A stretch of 64,000 nucleotides of DNA from Methylotenera_A sp040387515 (GCA_040387515.1 JAZKDP010000009.1:1-64000), one strand, 5' to 3'. Counted from the first letter of the stretch, positions 49,504 to 59,023 are shown. Translations and numbers: made by a program. The notes: generated by a model not told the origin, from the sequence alone.

Positions 49504-49995
49504 TTAACAGACAGTAGCTTTTTCGATAATAACAGGCTCAACTGGCACGTCTTGATGACCGCCTTTGCTACCTGTTTTAACTGCTCTAATTTTATCAACC
49601 ACATCCATACCTTCAATCACTTTACCAAATACGCAGTAGCCCCAGCCACTTGAAGTTGGCGCGGTATGGTTTAAAAAGTCATTATTACCAACGTTAATAA
49701 AAAATTGGCTGCTGGCAGAGTCAGGAATAGAAGTACGTGCCATTGCAATGGTGTATTTGTCATTACTTAAGCCGTTGTCGGCTTCATTTTTAATTTCTGC
49801 GACAGTCTTTTTTTGTTTCATCGTGGTATCAAAACCGCCACCTTGAACCATAAAGCCATCAATCACGCGATGAAAAATAACATCACTGTAAAAACCACTT
49901 TCTACGTATTGTAAAAAGTTGGCAACAGTAATCGGCGCTTTTTCAGCATTAAGTTCAAGTGTAATGTCGCCAAAATTGGTAGAAAGTTTAACCAC
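49504..49995 (-). CDS. ppiB: Cytoplasmic peptidyl-prolyl cis-trans isomerase (cyclophilin B type)
   Basis: 163 residues without a signal peptide, so cytoplasmic. Cyclophilin signature: FHRVIDGFMVQGGGF with catalytic Arg, the SSQFFINVGNNDFLN segment with Gln and Phe, and YCVFGKVIEGMDVVDKI. Active-site residues are present. It lies 68 bp downstream of the second, exported cyclophilin gene and 84 bp before lpxH. Confidence 0.95.
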   Translation of the reverse strand: MVKLSTNFGDITLELNAEKAPITVANFLQYVESGFYSDVIFHRVIDGFMVQGGGFDTTMKQKKTVAEIKNEADNGLSNDKYTIAMARTSIPDSASSQFFINVGNNDFLNHTAPTSSGWGYCVFGKVIEGMDVVDKIRAVKTGSKGGHQDVPVEPVIIEKATVC

Positions 49996-50063
49996 GGTAA
50001 ATCCTTTTAAAAATAAATGATATTGAATAAATTGAAGTCGGCTAGCCTATTAAATAGGCCACC

Positions 50064-50660
50064 TTACTTTACTTCTGGTTTAGCTTCGACTGAAACCAGT
50101 TTTGCACTTTTAATCGTGATGGGTTTGATCGGCACATCAGAGTGTCTGCCCATGTTGCCAGTTGCGCTTAACCCAATTTTTTGTACAACGTCCAAACCGC
50201 TGGTCACTTTGCCGAATACGCAGTAGCCAATGGAATCTGGATCGGGGCCGGTGTAATTTAAAAACTGGTTATTGCCCAAGTTAACAAAAAATTGCGCGGT
50301 AGCAGAATCAGGGTCGGCGGTACGTGCCATCGCGAGTGTGCCGAGTTCATTTAAAAGACCATTGTTTGATTCGTTAACAATCGGCGCGCGCGTATTTTTT
50401 TCAGATAAATCGCGTTCAAAACCGCCACCCTGAATCATAAAGCGATTAATCACACGATGAAAAATTGTGTTGTCATAAAAACCATCTTTCACATATTGCA
50501 CAAAATTCGCCACTGTTTTCGGTGCTTTTTCAGGATACAGCTCTACCGTAAAGTTACCTTGGCTGGTTTGAAATTCGACTACTGTTGTCGCTGCTTGTAA
50601 ATTGCCTGAGAGCGCTACAAACATGCACGTTGCGCCAAAAAAATTGATGATTGATTTCAT
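50064..50660 (-). CDS. ppiA: Periplasmic peptidyl-prolyl cis-trans isomerase (cyclophilin A type)
   Basis: 198 residues if started at the ATG at 50660, giving the signal peptide MKSIINFFGATCMFVALSG followed by NLQA and the mature cyclophilin domain. Earlier in-frame starts (50681, 50771) overlap the upstream transpeptidase gene and add a non-family N-terminus. Motifs: FHRVINRFMIQGGGF, ATAQFFVNLGNNQFLNY and YCVFGKVTSGLDVV. It is closely similar to the neighbouring ppiB product, so the pair probably arose by duplication followed by export of one copy. Confidence 0.9.
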   Translation of the reverse strand: MKSIINFFGATCMFVALSGNLQAATTVVEFQTSQGNFTVELYPEKAPKTVANFVQYVKDGFYDNTIFHRVINRFMIQGGGFERDLSEKNTRAPIVNESNNGLLNELGTLAMARTADPDSATAQFFVNLGNNQFLNYTGPDPDSIGYCVFGKVTSGLDVVQKIGLSATGNMGRHSDVPIKPITIKSAKLVSVEAKPEVK

Positions 50661-50664
50661 TACG

Positions 50665-51918
50665 TTAAGCTGCACCTTCATAAATAATTTTCCATTGATT
50701 GTTTTGATTGATCCAATATTGACGTTTAAGCATTTTGTTTTGTAGCGTAGCACTTTTGAAATCCTGTTCAAAATTCACCACTACAATGTTTTCTTTCATG
50801 TTCGGATAGCTAAACATGCTCACATTATCAATTTGAATCGATACTTTCGGTTTGGCAGATTGTACAACACGTTTGTAATCGGCCCATTTTTGATAGTTGC
50901 CGCCATTATAAAAAAACTGCTCAGAATAATGGCTTAAGTATTTATCTGCATCTTGTGAAGTCCAGTCTTTACGCCAGTTTTCAATGGTTTCAGCCAATGT
51001 TTTCTGTTCTTCAGATTGAAAACCAGGTTTTTCTTGGTTTAGCCATTCGATATTGTCAGAAATAATAACGGGCACTTTCCCTGTTTGCAAAATAGGCGCA
51101 AGTGCTTTTAAATCAGGATTGCTCAACACCACGCAACCATCACTTGCACGTGGCGGACGGCTGTAGGTATTGGTTGGCGTGCCGTGCAGCCAAATACCAT
51201 AGCCATTTTTATTTTGATGCTGATCCAACTCATTAGGATAGTTAAGTGGGTACGCACCATCTCCATACATATCGGCTAAGGGCTGCGTTAATTTTTTGCC
51301 CGCAAAATAAACCCCTAGAGGCGTGCGTTTATCGCCTTGCACTTGCTTGCCAGCGCCATTTTTACCAATGGTGACGTAATAATCTGCTACATATTGCAAC
51401 TTATTATCTGCATTTTTGTACACATATAAACGCGACTTTACCGTGTCTACTACAACGACATGTGTTTGTTCTGGGCTTAATTTAACCAATAAATTGGGCA
51501 GTTGATGGTTTTTCTTATCCGACAAATAGTAGTCGATTCGAGTACGCGCCTCTTGGCGTAAGCCCTCGATTTGATCGCTATTAGTTTTGGAAGCAAGCGC
51601 TAAGTTCGCATTGCCTAAGCTTTCAAGTCCACGCCCTTGCGCACTGAGTAAATCACCGCGTATTAAGTAAGCCAATTTAAAATTAGGTGCGGTACGAATC
51701 AGCTCATTAATAGTTGCAAAAGCCTGCTTTGTATTACCTTGCGTAATCTCTAAAAGGCTTTTAACTAATAAGCTTTCAACCAAAGATTGACCAAACTTCT
51801 GCGTGAGCAGCATATCGGCCATGCCTCCCTGATTAACAGCTGTCGCGTTCCACGGCAATATCGCACAACATAAAATAGTGAGTGTTCTTAAAAACTGCAA
51901 TTTTAAATTAATAACCAT
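50665..51918 (-). CDS. L,D-transpeptidase (YkuD domain) with C-terminal NTF2-like domain
   Basis: 417 residues with a signal peptide (about 1-28). A short TPR-like helical region (about 40-120) is followed by the YkuD catalytic domain (about 150-290): VVVDTVKSRLYVYKN, GDKRTPLGVYF, HGTPTNTYSRPPRASDGCV with the catalytic His and Cys. The C-terminal 110 residues (WRKDWTSQDADKYLSHYSEQF onward) form an NTF2-like domain related to that of the next upstream gene. Predicted to make 3-3 peptidoglycan crosslinks or attach proteins. Confidence 0.9.
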   Translation of the reverse strand: MVINLKLQFLRTLTILCCAILPWNATAVNQGGMADMLLTQKFGQSLVESLLVKSLLEITQGNTKQAFATINELIRTAPNFKLAYLIRGDLLSAQGRGLESLGNANLALASKTNSDQIEGLRQEARTRIDYYLSDKKNHQLPNLLVKLSPEQTHVVVVDTVKSRLYVYKNADNKLQYVADYYVTIGKNGAGKQVQGDKRTPLGVYFAGKKLTQPLADMYGDGAYPLNYPNELDQHQNKNGYGIWLHGTPTNTYSRPPRASDGCVVLSNPDLKALAPILQTGKVPVIISDNIEWLNQEKPGFQSEEQKTLAETIENWRKDWTSQDADKYLSHYSEQFFYNGGNYQKWADYKRVVQSAKPKVSIQIDNVSMFSYPNMKENIVVVNFEQDFKSATLQNKMLKRQYWINQNNQWKIIYEGAA

Positions 51919-51963
51919 TTGAATGTTAATGCTGCCGGTGACTTAAAGCTTGTATTCAATCAT

Positions 51964-52965
51964 TTAATTAGATGCTATTTCTTGTTCGATTAACCAGATG
52001 CCATTTGCTTTTTTAAGCAACAAAGTTTTATCGGTACGAATCGGTTTGCCGTTGGCTTTGTAGGCCTGCTTAAAGCTTGCTTTTGCATTATTGCTATCAA
52101 CAACCGTTACTTTTTGATTGGTTAACTCAACATTAATGCTACTCGGCGCGCTAATACGATCGCGGCGTGTTTTCTCCCAGGTTTTACGAGGTTCGCCTTT
52201 TGGCGTTTTAAAGCTATCAGCATAACTAGCCAAGTATTTATCGACATCTTGGCTAGACCACGCTTTAGCCCAATTGTTTACAGATTCTAAAACATTTTTT
52301 TCGTCATCAGAAACTGCTGTTGCAACAGATTTATCCATTTCAACTGTTTTAGCAGGCTCCGCTTTTTTATCCGCAGGACGGATTGGTAATGTGCCAGATT
52401 TAGTTGGTTTTGCGGTTTCAGTGGGTTTTAACGCAACTTTGTTACCTGTGCCAAACAAGTCCTTAATCATCGATAGTTTGCTTTGTGCGCGTGAATTCCC
52501 ATTATCCAATTGCAATGCTTTGTCGTATGCCTCAGATGCCATGCGCGCATAAATGTCGCCTAAATTCTCATGTGCTGTGGCATAACTTGGGTGCGTTTTT
52601 ATGGCAGTTTCCAGCGCTTTTTTTGCTTTATCGAATTGACCAGCATCTGCATATAAAACCGCTAAATTATTGTAAGGCTCTGGCAGATTCGGATATTTTT
52701 CGGTTAAATCGGTAAAAGCTTTAATCGCGTCATCGCGCTTGCCGCTTTCTACTAAAATGATGCCTTTCATGAATAATGCTTGCGGATCTTTAGGGTTTGC
52801 AACTAAATAGGCATTCACACGTTCAAGCGCGGCGGCCTGCTGACCTTGTTCAGACAATTGAGAAATATCTTTCAGTTCATCTGCAAACGCATAGGAGCTT
52901 GCAAGGCTCAACACAAGTAAAAATTGAATGAGCAATTTAGATAGCGAGCGGCTGCGAATATTCAT
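51964..52965 (-). CDS. Exported TPR protein with C-terminal NTF2-like domain
   Basis: 333 residues. A signal peptide (about 1-28, ending SSYAFADE) is followed by three to four TPR units (about 30-165: PKDPQALFMKGIILVESGKRD, LPEPYNNLAVLYADAGQFDK, PSYATAHENLGDIYARMA), a Lys/Pro-rich linker, and a C-terminal domain (about 225-333) beginning VNNWAKAWSSQDVDKYLASY. That last domain is clearly related to the C-terminus of the L,D-transpeptidase encoded 45 bp downstream. The two are likely partners in the envelope. Confidence 0.85.
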   Translation of the reverse strand: MNIRSRSLSKLLIQFLLVLSLASSYAFADELKDISQLSEQGQQAAALERVNAYLVANPKDPQALFMKGIILVESGKRDDAIKAFTDLTEKYPNLPEPYNNLAVLYADAGQFDKAKKALETAIKTHPSYATAHENLGDIYARMASEAYDKALQLDNGNSRAQSKLSMIKDLFGTGNKVALKPTETAKPTKSGTLPIRPADKKAEPAKTVEMDKSVATAVSDDEKNVLESVNNWAKAWSSQDVDKYLASYADSFKTPKGEPRKTWEKTRRDRISAPSSINVELTNQKVTVVDSNNAKASFKQAYKANGKPIRTDKTLLLKKANGIWLIEQEIASN

Positions 52966-53117
52966 TGTGATATACTCAATTTTGTTATTAAAAGCGCCAT
53001 TCTATCAATAGCCTAGCTAACATCCAATAGCCATTTAACCTATAGGGGCGATAAGTTGCTTTTTAATGCAAATTTGTACCAATTTAATCTCAAAACGCTC
53101 ATTTTTAACTTTTATTC

Positions 53118-54536
53118 ATGCTAAAAATCTACAACACCCTCAGTCGCGATAAACAAACATTTACACCAATAGAACCGAATAAAGTGCGCATGTATGTATG
53201 CGGCATGACAGTGTACGACTTTTGCCATTTGGGCCATGCGCGTGTGATGGTGGTTTTTGATATGGTTACGCGTTGGTTTCGCGCGAGTGATTATGAGGTC
53301 ACTTATGTACGTAATATCACCGATATTGATGACAAAATCATCAAGCGTGCTAATGAAAACAAAGAAACGATTGGTGATTTAACGCAGCGATTTATTCAGG
53401 CCATGGATGAAGACTCTGCTAAGTTGGGCATTATTCGACCAAGTATTGAGCCGCGCGCAACTGGGCACATAGACGGCATGATTAACATGATTGCGGCATT
53501 AATTGAAAAAGGCCATGCTTATCCTGCCGCCAATGGTGACGTGTTTTACAGCGTGCGCAGTTTTAACGATTACGGTAAATTATCAGGCAAAAGTTTAGAT
53601 GATTTGCGCGCAGGTGAGCGCGTAGAGGTAGATACATTTAAAAAAGACCCAATGGATTTTGTGTTGTGGAAATCGGTTAAACCGAATGAGCCAAACTGGG
53701 ATTCACCTTGGGGTAAAGGGCGACCAGGTTGGCATATCGAATGTTCTGTGATGAGCGCAGAGCATTTAGGTGCACACTTTGATATTCATGGTGGTGGGCA
53801 AGATTTACAGTTTCCACATCATGAAAATGAAATCGCGCAAAGTGAGGCCACACATAACTGCCAAATGGCAAATTATTGGATGCATAACGGCTTTGTGCGA
53901 GTGGATGATGAGAAGATGTCCAAATCGTTGGGTAATTTTTTTACCATTCGTGAAGTGCTAAAAAAATACGATGCCGAAGTGGTGCGCTTTTTCATACTGC
54001 GTGCGCACTATCGCAGCCCACTTAACTATTCTGACCAACATTTAGATGATGCAAAAGCATCATTAACACGGTTGTATACTGCATTGCGTGGTTATGGTGT
54101 AGTTGAGTCTGCAATAGATTGGACGCATCCACAAGCTGCTCGTTTTAAATTGGCAATGGATGATGACCTTAATACACCAGAGGCGATGGCTGTATTGTTT
54201 GATTTAGCGAATGAAGTGAATAAATTTAAATCATTGGGCGCTGCAGTTTTGCTTAAAAGCCTAGGTAAAGTAATTGGGTTGTTGCAGCGTGACCCAAATG
54301 AGTTTTTGCAGGGCGTAGTCATAACCCCTGCTGCAGGTGCTATAAATTTTACAGGATATGCACCAGCAATAATTCAGGGAATTGGTTCTGAAAAAATAGA
54401 CCAAATGATTTTAAGTAGAATCGAAGCCAAAAAAGCCAAAAACTTTGCAGAAGCGGATGCCATCCGTAAAGAGCTTGCCGATTCAGGCATTATTTTAGAA
54501 GATACCGCACAAGGTACAACTTGGCGTAGAGCGTGA
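53118..54536 (+). CDS. cysS: Cysteinyl-tRNA synthetase
   Basis: Charges tRNA-Cys with cysteine. 472 residues, class I. Seen: zinc/substrate Cys in YVCGMTVYDFCHLGHARV including the HIGH-type HLGH, the second zinc region GWHIECSVMSAEHLG, HGGGQDLQFPHHENEIAQSE and the KMSKSLGNF loop, plus the C-terminal DALR helical domain. ATG at 53118; no strong Shine-Dalgarno is visible. It stands alone, divergent from the TPR gene. Confidence 0.98.
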   Translation: MLKIYNTLSRDKQTFTPIEPNKVRMYVCGMTVYDFCHLGHARVMVVFDMVTRWFRASDYEVTYVRNITDIDDKIIKRANENKETIGDLTQRFIQAMDEDSAKLGIIRPSIEPRATGHIDGMINMIAALIEKGHAYPAANGDVFYSVRSFNDYGKLSGKSLDDLRAGERVEVDTFKKDPMDFVLWKSVKPNEPNWDSPWGKGRPGWHIECSVMSAEHLGAHFDIHGGGQDLQFPHHENEIAQSEATHNCQMANYWMHNGFVRVDDEKMSKSLGNFFTIREVLKKYDAEVVRFFILRAHYRSPLNYSDQHLDDAKASLTRLYTALRGYGVVESAIDWTHPQAARFKLAMDDDLNTPEAMAVLFDLANEVNKFKSLGAAVLLKSLGKVIGLLQRDPNEFLQGVVITPAAGAINFTGYAPAIIQGIGSEKIDQMILSRIEAKKAKNFAEADAIRKELADSGIILEDTAQGTTWRRA

Positions 54537-54550
54537 CGCGTATAAAATTA

Positions 54551-54579
54551 AAACTTAACCGATTTTAAGCGTTAAGTTT
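54551..54579. repeat. 9-bp hairpin downstream of cysS
   Basis: AAACTTAAC / GTTAAGTTT with an 11-base loop, 14 bp after the cysS stop. No T-tract on the plus strand. A possible weak terminator between convergent cysS and the acyltransferase gene. Confidence 0.4.
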
Positions 54580-54642
54580 ATGTGCAATAAATCATTCATG
54601 ATTACGGTCGCTATCTCTGGCATGACCAGAAATGATGTTGAT

Positions 54643-55734
54643 TTAATTTCTGCTATTTTCATAATATTTCTTGATCATTCTGATGTCTTGGCTCTTATGT
54701 TGGGGTTGGGCAGAAGGGATGTTTCCAATTAACAAATAAGTATTGCTGCCTAACATACGTTTAATCAATAGCACAACTAGTATGGATAAAAACAAGACTG
54801 CTGCGCTTGTCAAAAAATGTGTGACTAGAGTGCCGGACATGTGACTAAATTCATAGGTTAAGAATTGCTGATTAATATAATTAGAGAGCTGTTTAAAGAC
54901 CCCAATAATGTAAGCGTGTACAAAAAATACGCCAAAGCTAGTATTAGCAACAACTGTAATGAATGTTGAACTTGTTTTAGATTCAAACTTGATTAACAAG
55001 CCCAAAATTAGAAATGTTAAAACTATTTTTTGTAAATAATTTATGCCTTTAATATTGTTTGCTATGTCCAAATACTCTGCAAGAAATAGACTTATAAAAA
55101 TAGTAAATAATATGAAAATAATATAACTCTTAACGAGTTTTACATTTAAAGACGCTCTATATTTGCTAAAAAACATGCCAATTACATAAACAGAAAAAAA
55201 ATGTAGAAAATTGTTGGGAGTTAAGCCTCTTGGCACAATGAGGGAAACTAAAATAAAAATTGGGAGCAGCCAATACAGAACCTTAGTTCTATCGCCAATA
55301 ACAAGTAGGGGTGCTAATAGATAGTATAAAAGTATGACTGGTACAAACCACATAGGGGACAAATGCAAACCCCACCAATAATAATAAAAAATTTGCATCC
55401 AAATTGATTGTAAAAAGAAGGATGGCTGTAAAAATTCTTTAGGTGAAATAAAGACAAAATACAATACAGCAGGTAGCGAAATAATGAGGTAAGGCAGTAA
55501 GACGTATTTTGCTTTTGAAAAATAATATCTCTTAATATTGAATTTAGAGGATAGGTGCTGGAATAAGTAACCTGAAATGAATATAAAAAAGATAGTGCTG
55601 TTACCTAATAATATGTGCAACAGCGTACCTTGGGCAGCACTATCTCCCCAAGAAAAAACGTGTTGTGTATGCACACCAACTATACAAAAAATCGCAAGTG
55701 CTCTAAAAGTATTTATATAATTTAGAAAATTCAT
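54643..55734 (-). CDS. Acyltransferase 3 (OafA-like) membrane protein
   Basis: 363 residues with about ten membrane helices. The N-terminus NTFRALAIFCIVGVHTQHVF carries the conserved Arg and His of the AT3 family. It is expected to O-acetylate or acylate an extracellular polysaccharide, lipopolysaccharide or lipid. ATG at 55734; a TTG lies one codon earlier. No Shine-Dalgarno is clear. The gene is visibly AT-richer than its neighbours (many AAA, ATA and TTA codons) and sits alone between cysS and argJ without other glycan genes, which suggests recent acquisition. Confidence 0.85.
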   Translation of the reverse strand: MNFLNYINTFRALAIFCIVGVHTQHVFSWGDSAAQGTLLHILLGNSTIFFIFISGYLFQHLSSKFNIKRYYFSKAKYVLLPYLIISLPAVLYFVFISPKEFLQPSFFLQSIWMQIFYYYWWGLHLSPMWFVPVILLYYLLAPLLVIGDRTKVLYWLLPIFILVSLIVPRGLTPNNFLHFFSVYVIGMFFSKYRASLNVKLVKSYIIFILFTIFISLFLAEYLDIANNIKGINYLQKIVLTFLILGLLIKFESKTSSTFITVVANTSFGVFFVHAYIIGVFKQLSNYINQQFLTYEFSHMSGTLVTHFLTSAAVLFLSILVVLLIKRMLGSNTYLLIGNIPSAQPQHKSQDIRMIKKYYENSRN

Positions 55735-55874
55735 CAATTGTAGTTAATTAGAGGTTGAGTTAATGGCTAAATCCCTATCAAAACAAGCCCCAGGTCTATG
55801 ATGGATGGAAATTAAAGGCCTAAGTTCCGCTAATGCGCTAAAATATGCACAACATTTTTCATCGGAAATAGTCT

Positions 55875-57116
55875 ATGCCAGTTAAGTTAATCGCCCCAGA
55901 AGCCTCATCTTTACTACCTGTTAATGGCGTGAATTTAGGCTTTGCACAAGCATATGTGCGCAAGCCTAATCGTAAAGATCTGTTAGTAATGACTCTGGCG
56001 GAAGGTAGCCATGTGGCGGGTGTGTTTACACAAAATAGCTTTTGCGCCGCACCCGTGATTTTGTGTAAAGATTACCTTGCCCATCAAGCACCTATTCGTG
56101 CTTTGCTGGTGAATACTGGTTGTGCCAATGCAGGCACGGGCGAAGATGGATTAAATCGCGCTAAGCTCACTTGCGCAGCATTGGCTGAATTATTAAATAT
56201 TCAATCCTATCAAGTATTACCATTCTCGACTGGCGTGATTCTAGAACCGTTGCCAGTAGAAAAGGTGATTGCAGGCATGCCAGCTGCGATTGAAAATTTA
56301 AAGCAAGATAACTGGTTAAATGCTGCGGAAGCGATCATGACAACCGATATTGTGGCCAAAGGCACATCGCGTCAAATTCAGCTGAGTGGTAAAACGGTAA
56401 CGATTACTGGTATCAGTAAAGGTAGCGGCATGATTCACCCGAACATGGCGACTATGTTGGGTTATATTGCGACTGATGCTGCTGTGAGCAAAGTTGCGCT
56501 TGAAGCGATTATTCAATATGCAGTGAATAAATCGTTTAACTGCATCACGGTGGATGGCGATACATCCACCAATGATAGCCTGATTATGGTGGCGACCAAT
56601 TTGGCAGGCAATACAGAAATTACTGAAGCGGATATTACAAAGGCCAGTAGCGATTTTATCGTCTTGCGTGATGCATTAACCGATGTGGCGATTGAGCTTG
56701 CACAAGCCATTGTGCGTGACGGCGAAGGTGCTACCAAGTTTATGACAATCACTGTTGAAGGTGGTAAAGATACAGCGGAGTGCCGTAAAGTAGCGTATGC
56801 CATTGCGCATTCACCCCTCATTAAAACTGCATTTTTTGCATCAGATCCTAACTTAGGGCGAATTTTGGCGGCCATTGGATATGCTGGTGTAGAGAATCTA
56901 GACATCGAAAATTTAGATCTGTATTTAGGCGATGTATTAGTGGCAGAAAAAGGCGGCAGAGCCGTTTCCTACAAAGAAGAGCAAGGTGCTGCGATTATGT
57001 CCGAGCCTGACATTTTGGTGCGCGTGGTATTAAATCGCGGTAATGAGAATGTCACGATTTGGACCTGTGATTTTAGCTACAATTATGTGAAGATTAATGC
57101 GGATTATCGCTCATAA
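55875..57116 (+). CDS. argJ: Bifunctional ornithine acetyltransferase / N-acetylglutamate synthase
   Basis: Transfers the acetyl group from N-acetylornithine to glutamate (and may use acetyl-CoA), recycling acetyl in arginine synthesis. 413 residues. The self-cleavage site is seen in KGSGMIHPNMATMLGY: cleavage before the Thr of MATML makes the alpha and beta subunits and frees the nucleophile. Other blocks: NTGCANAGTG, CITVDGDTSTNDS and DPNLGRILAAIGYAG. ATG at 55875. Followed after 51 bp by a DUF815 ATPase gene. Confidence 0.97.
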   Translation: MPVKLIAPEASSLLPVNGVNLGFAQAYVRKPNRKDLLVMTLAEGSHVAGVFTQNSFCAAPVILCKDYLAHQAPIRALLVNTGCANAGTGEDGLNRAKLTCAALAELLNIQSYQVLPFSTGVILEPLPVEKVIAGMPAAIENLKQDNWLNAAEAIMTTDIVAKGTSRQIQLSGKTVTITGISKGSGMIHPNMATMLGYIATDAAVSKVALEAIIQYAVNKSFNCITVDGDTSTNDSLIMVATNLAGNTEITEADITKASSDFIVLRDALTDVAIELAQAIVRDGEGATKFMTITVEGGKDTAECRKVAYAIAHSPLIKTAFFASDPNLGRILAAIGYAGVENLDIENLDLYLGDVLVAEKGGRAVSYKEEQGAAIMSEPDILVRVVLNRGNENVTIWTCDFSYNYVKINADYRS

Positions 57117-57167
57117 AAATCTTGCGTAAGCACCTTTACCCTCACACTCTTGAATTGTAGACCGCAT

Positions 57168-58037
57168 ATGCAAAATCTAAATAATTTAATCACTCGTGCC
57201 GAAGGCTTAATTAATAAGCTGGAAACATTGTTGCCTAGTGCACAACTGCCCATAGATTGGACTGCTACGGCATGGCGCTGGGTGATGGTGAACAATAAAG
57301 GGTACTTGCAAGCAGTCGCGCATCCGCATCAAATTCAGCTTGCGAATATCCATTTTGTGGACACACAAAAAGCCGAGATTGTACGTAATACACGCCAGTT
57401 TTTGGCTGGTTTTCCGGCCAATAACGTGTTGTTAACAGGCGCGCGTGGCACTGGTAAATCCTCTTTGATTAAGGCTTTGTTGACTGAATTTTCTGCACAA
57501 GGTTTGCGCTTAATTGAGATTGATAAGCAGGATTTAATTCACTTGGCAGATATTGTTCAGCAGATTCGTGTGCGCCCTGAAAAGTTTATTATTTTTTGTG
57601 ATGACCTGACATTTGAGGCCAGTGACGATGGCTATAAAGCTTTAAAAGTAGTGTTGGATGGCTCAATTGCACATAATTCAGAAAATGTACTGGTTTATGC
57701 AACATCCAATCGCAAACATTTAATGCCTGAATTTATGGTGGATAATTTGGCAACCAAGCATCTTGATGGTGAAATTAGGCCTAGCGACACAATTGAAGAG
57801 AAAACAGCATTATCTGAACGTTTTGGCTTATGGCTATCTTTTTACGCGTTTGACCAAGACGAATATTTGTCAATTGCCCAAAATTGGCTACAAACTTTCG
57901 GCCTACGTTTTGACGAGGCCGCGCACAAAGCAGCGCTTGATTTCTCATTGACGCGCGGCGCACGCAGTGGCCGTATCGCTTATCAATTTGCGCGGGATTA
58001 TTCAGGAAAAATGGGTCTTGCGGGCAAGTTGAAGTGA
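57168..58037 (+). CDS. DUF815 AAA+-type ATPase
   Basis: 289 residues from the ATG at 57168; an alternative TTG is at 57150, and neither has a clear Shine-Dalgarno. Walker A GARGTGKSSLIK (about 91-102), Walker B-like IIFCDDLTFE and a sensor ATSNRKHLMPEF. The C-terminal part with FGLWLSFYAFDQDEY and RGARSGRIAYQFARDY is typical for DUF815. The cellular role is unknown; in many betaproteobacteria the gene lies between argJ and the Nudix gene, as here. Its stop overlaps the next start as GTGA. Confidence 0.85.
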   Translation: MQNLNNLITRAEGLINKLETLLPSAQLPIDWTATAWRWVMVNNKGYLQAVAHPHQIQLANIHFVDTQKAEIVRNTRQFLAGFPANNVLLTGARGTGKSSLIKALLTEFSAQGLRLIEIDKQDLIHLADIVQQIRVRPEKFIIFCDDLTFEASDDGYKALKVVLDGSIAHNSENVLVYATSNRKHLMPEFMVDNLATKHLDGEIRPSDTIEEKTALSERFGLWLSFYAFDQDEYLSIAQNWLQTFGLRFDEAAHKAALDFSLTRGARSGRIAYQFARDYSGKMGLAGKLK

Positions 58038-59014
58038 GCAGAAATATAAAGATCGTTAATGTTGCCGTTGGGATTGTGCAGCGAAACGCTTCACATTTTT
58101 CCAGCGGCGAATTTTTAATGGCAAGCCGCCCTAATGGCAAAGGCTGGGCTGGCTGGTGGGAGTTCCCGGGTGGGAAAGTTGAGGCTGGGGAGTCGCCCGA
58201 ACAAGCCTTAAGCCGCGAGTTGCAAGAGGAATTGGGAATAACACCAACAGAAACACAAGCTTGGTTAATCCGCCATTTTGATTATCCAGCCACACATGAT
58301 TCGGTTGCCAAAACAGTGAAGTTGCATTTCTATTTTGTGACCAAATGGCAAGGTGATTTAATGCCGCGCGAAGGCCAGCAACTAAGCTGGCAGTCGACTT
58401 CTGAAGCGCCTGTTTCACCAGTCTTACCAGCTAATGCACCGATTATGCATGCCTTGGCTTTGCCGCCCATTTATGCCATTACAAATGTGGCGGAGGTGGG
58501 CGAAGTTGCTTTTTTAAGCGCGCTTGAACTGCAATTGAAGCAAGGTTTAAGTTTAATTCAAATTCGTGAAAAGCAGCTTGAGCAGGCTGACTTGGTAAGT
58601 CTTGTTGTTAAGATTCAACATCTCGCTCAGAAATATGCTGCAAAAGTGCTGTTAAATGCCAATATTGAATTGGCGCAGAAACTAGGTGTGGATGGCGTGC
58701 ATTTAAGCAGTGAAATGCTGATGAATTGCCAAGTAAAGCCCAGCGGTTTAATGGTTGCGGCTTCTTGTCACAATGCGGCGGAATTGGCGCATGCAGAAAA
58801 ATTGGGTCTAGATTTTGTGGTGTTATCACCAGTGAGTGAAACAAAAAGTCACGAAAATGAAGTGCCTTTAGGTTGGGAATTATTTAAGCAATGGATTCAA
58901 AATAGCAATGTGCCCGTTTACGCGCTGGGCGGTATGCAGAAATTCGATTTGCCTTTAGCTTTACGGGCTGGGGCGCGTGGCATTGCCATGCAACGCGCGG
59001 TATGGGAAATGTAA
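58034..59014 (+). CDS. Nudix hydrolase (MutT) fused to thiamine phosphate synthase-like domain
   Basis: 326 residues, GTG start overlapping the DUF815 stop by 4 bp. The N-terminal half (about 1-130) is a MutT-type Nudix domain; its box starts GGKVEAGES and ends RELQEELGI, so the catalytic Glu residues are intact, and it should clean 8-oxo-dGTP. The C-terminal half (about 145-326) is a ThiE-like TIM barrel with LIQIREKQ, VLLNANIELAQKLGVDGVHL, VAASCHN and FVVLSPV. ThiE activity is not certain: such fusions are common in betaproteobacteria and gammaproteobacteria, and the domain may instead help the sanitation function. Confidence 0.9.
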   Translation: MSRNIKIVNVAVGIVQRNASHFSSGEFLMASRPNGKGWAGWWEFPGGKVEAGESPEQALSRELQEELGITPTETQAWLIRHFDYPATHDSVAKTVKLHFYFVTKWQGDLMPREGQQLSWQSTSEAPVSPVLPANAPIMHALALPPIYAITNVAEVGEVAFLSALELQLKQGLSLIQIREKQLEQADLVSLVVKIQHLAQKYAAKVLLNANIELAQKLGVDGVHLSSEMLMNCQVKPSGLMVAASCHNAAELAHAEKLGLDFVVLSPVSETKSHENEVPLGWELFKQWIQNSNVPVYALGGMQKFDLPLALRAGARGIAMQRAVWEM

Positions 59015-59023
59015 ACTTAAAAT

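Noticed and set aside
50661..50771. N-terminal extension of the exported cyclophilin
   Set aside because: It would overlap the transpeptidase gene and bury the signal peptide; the ATG at 50660 gives a normal one.
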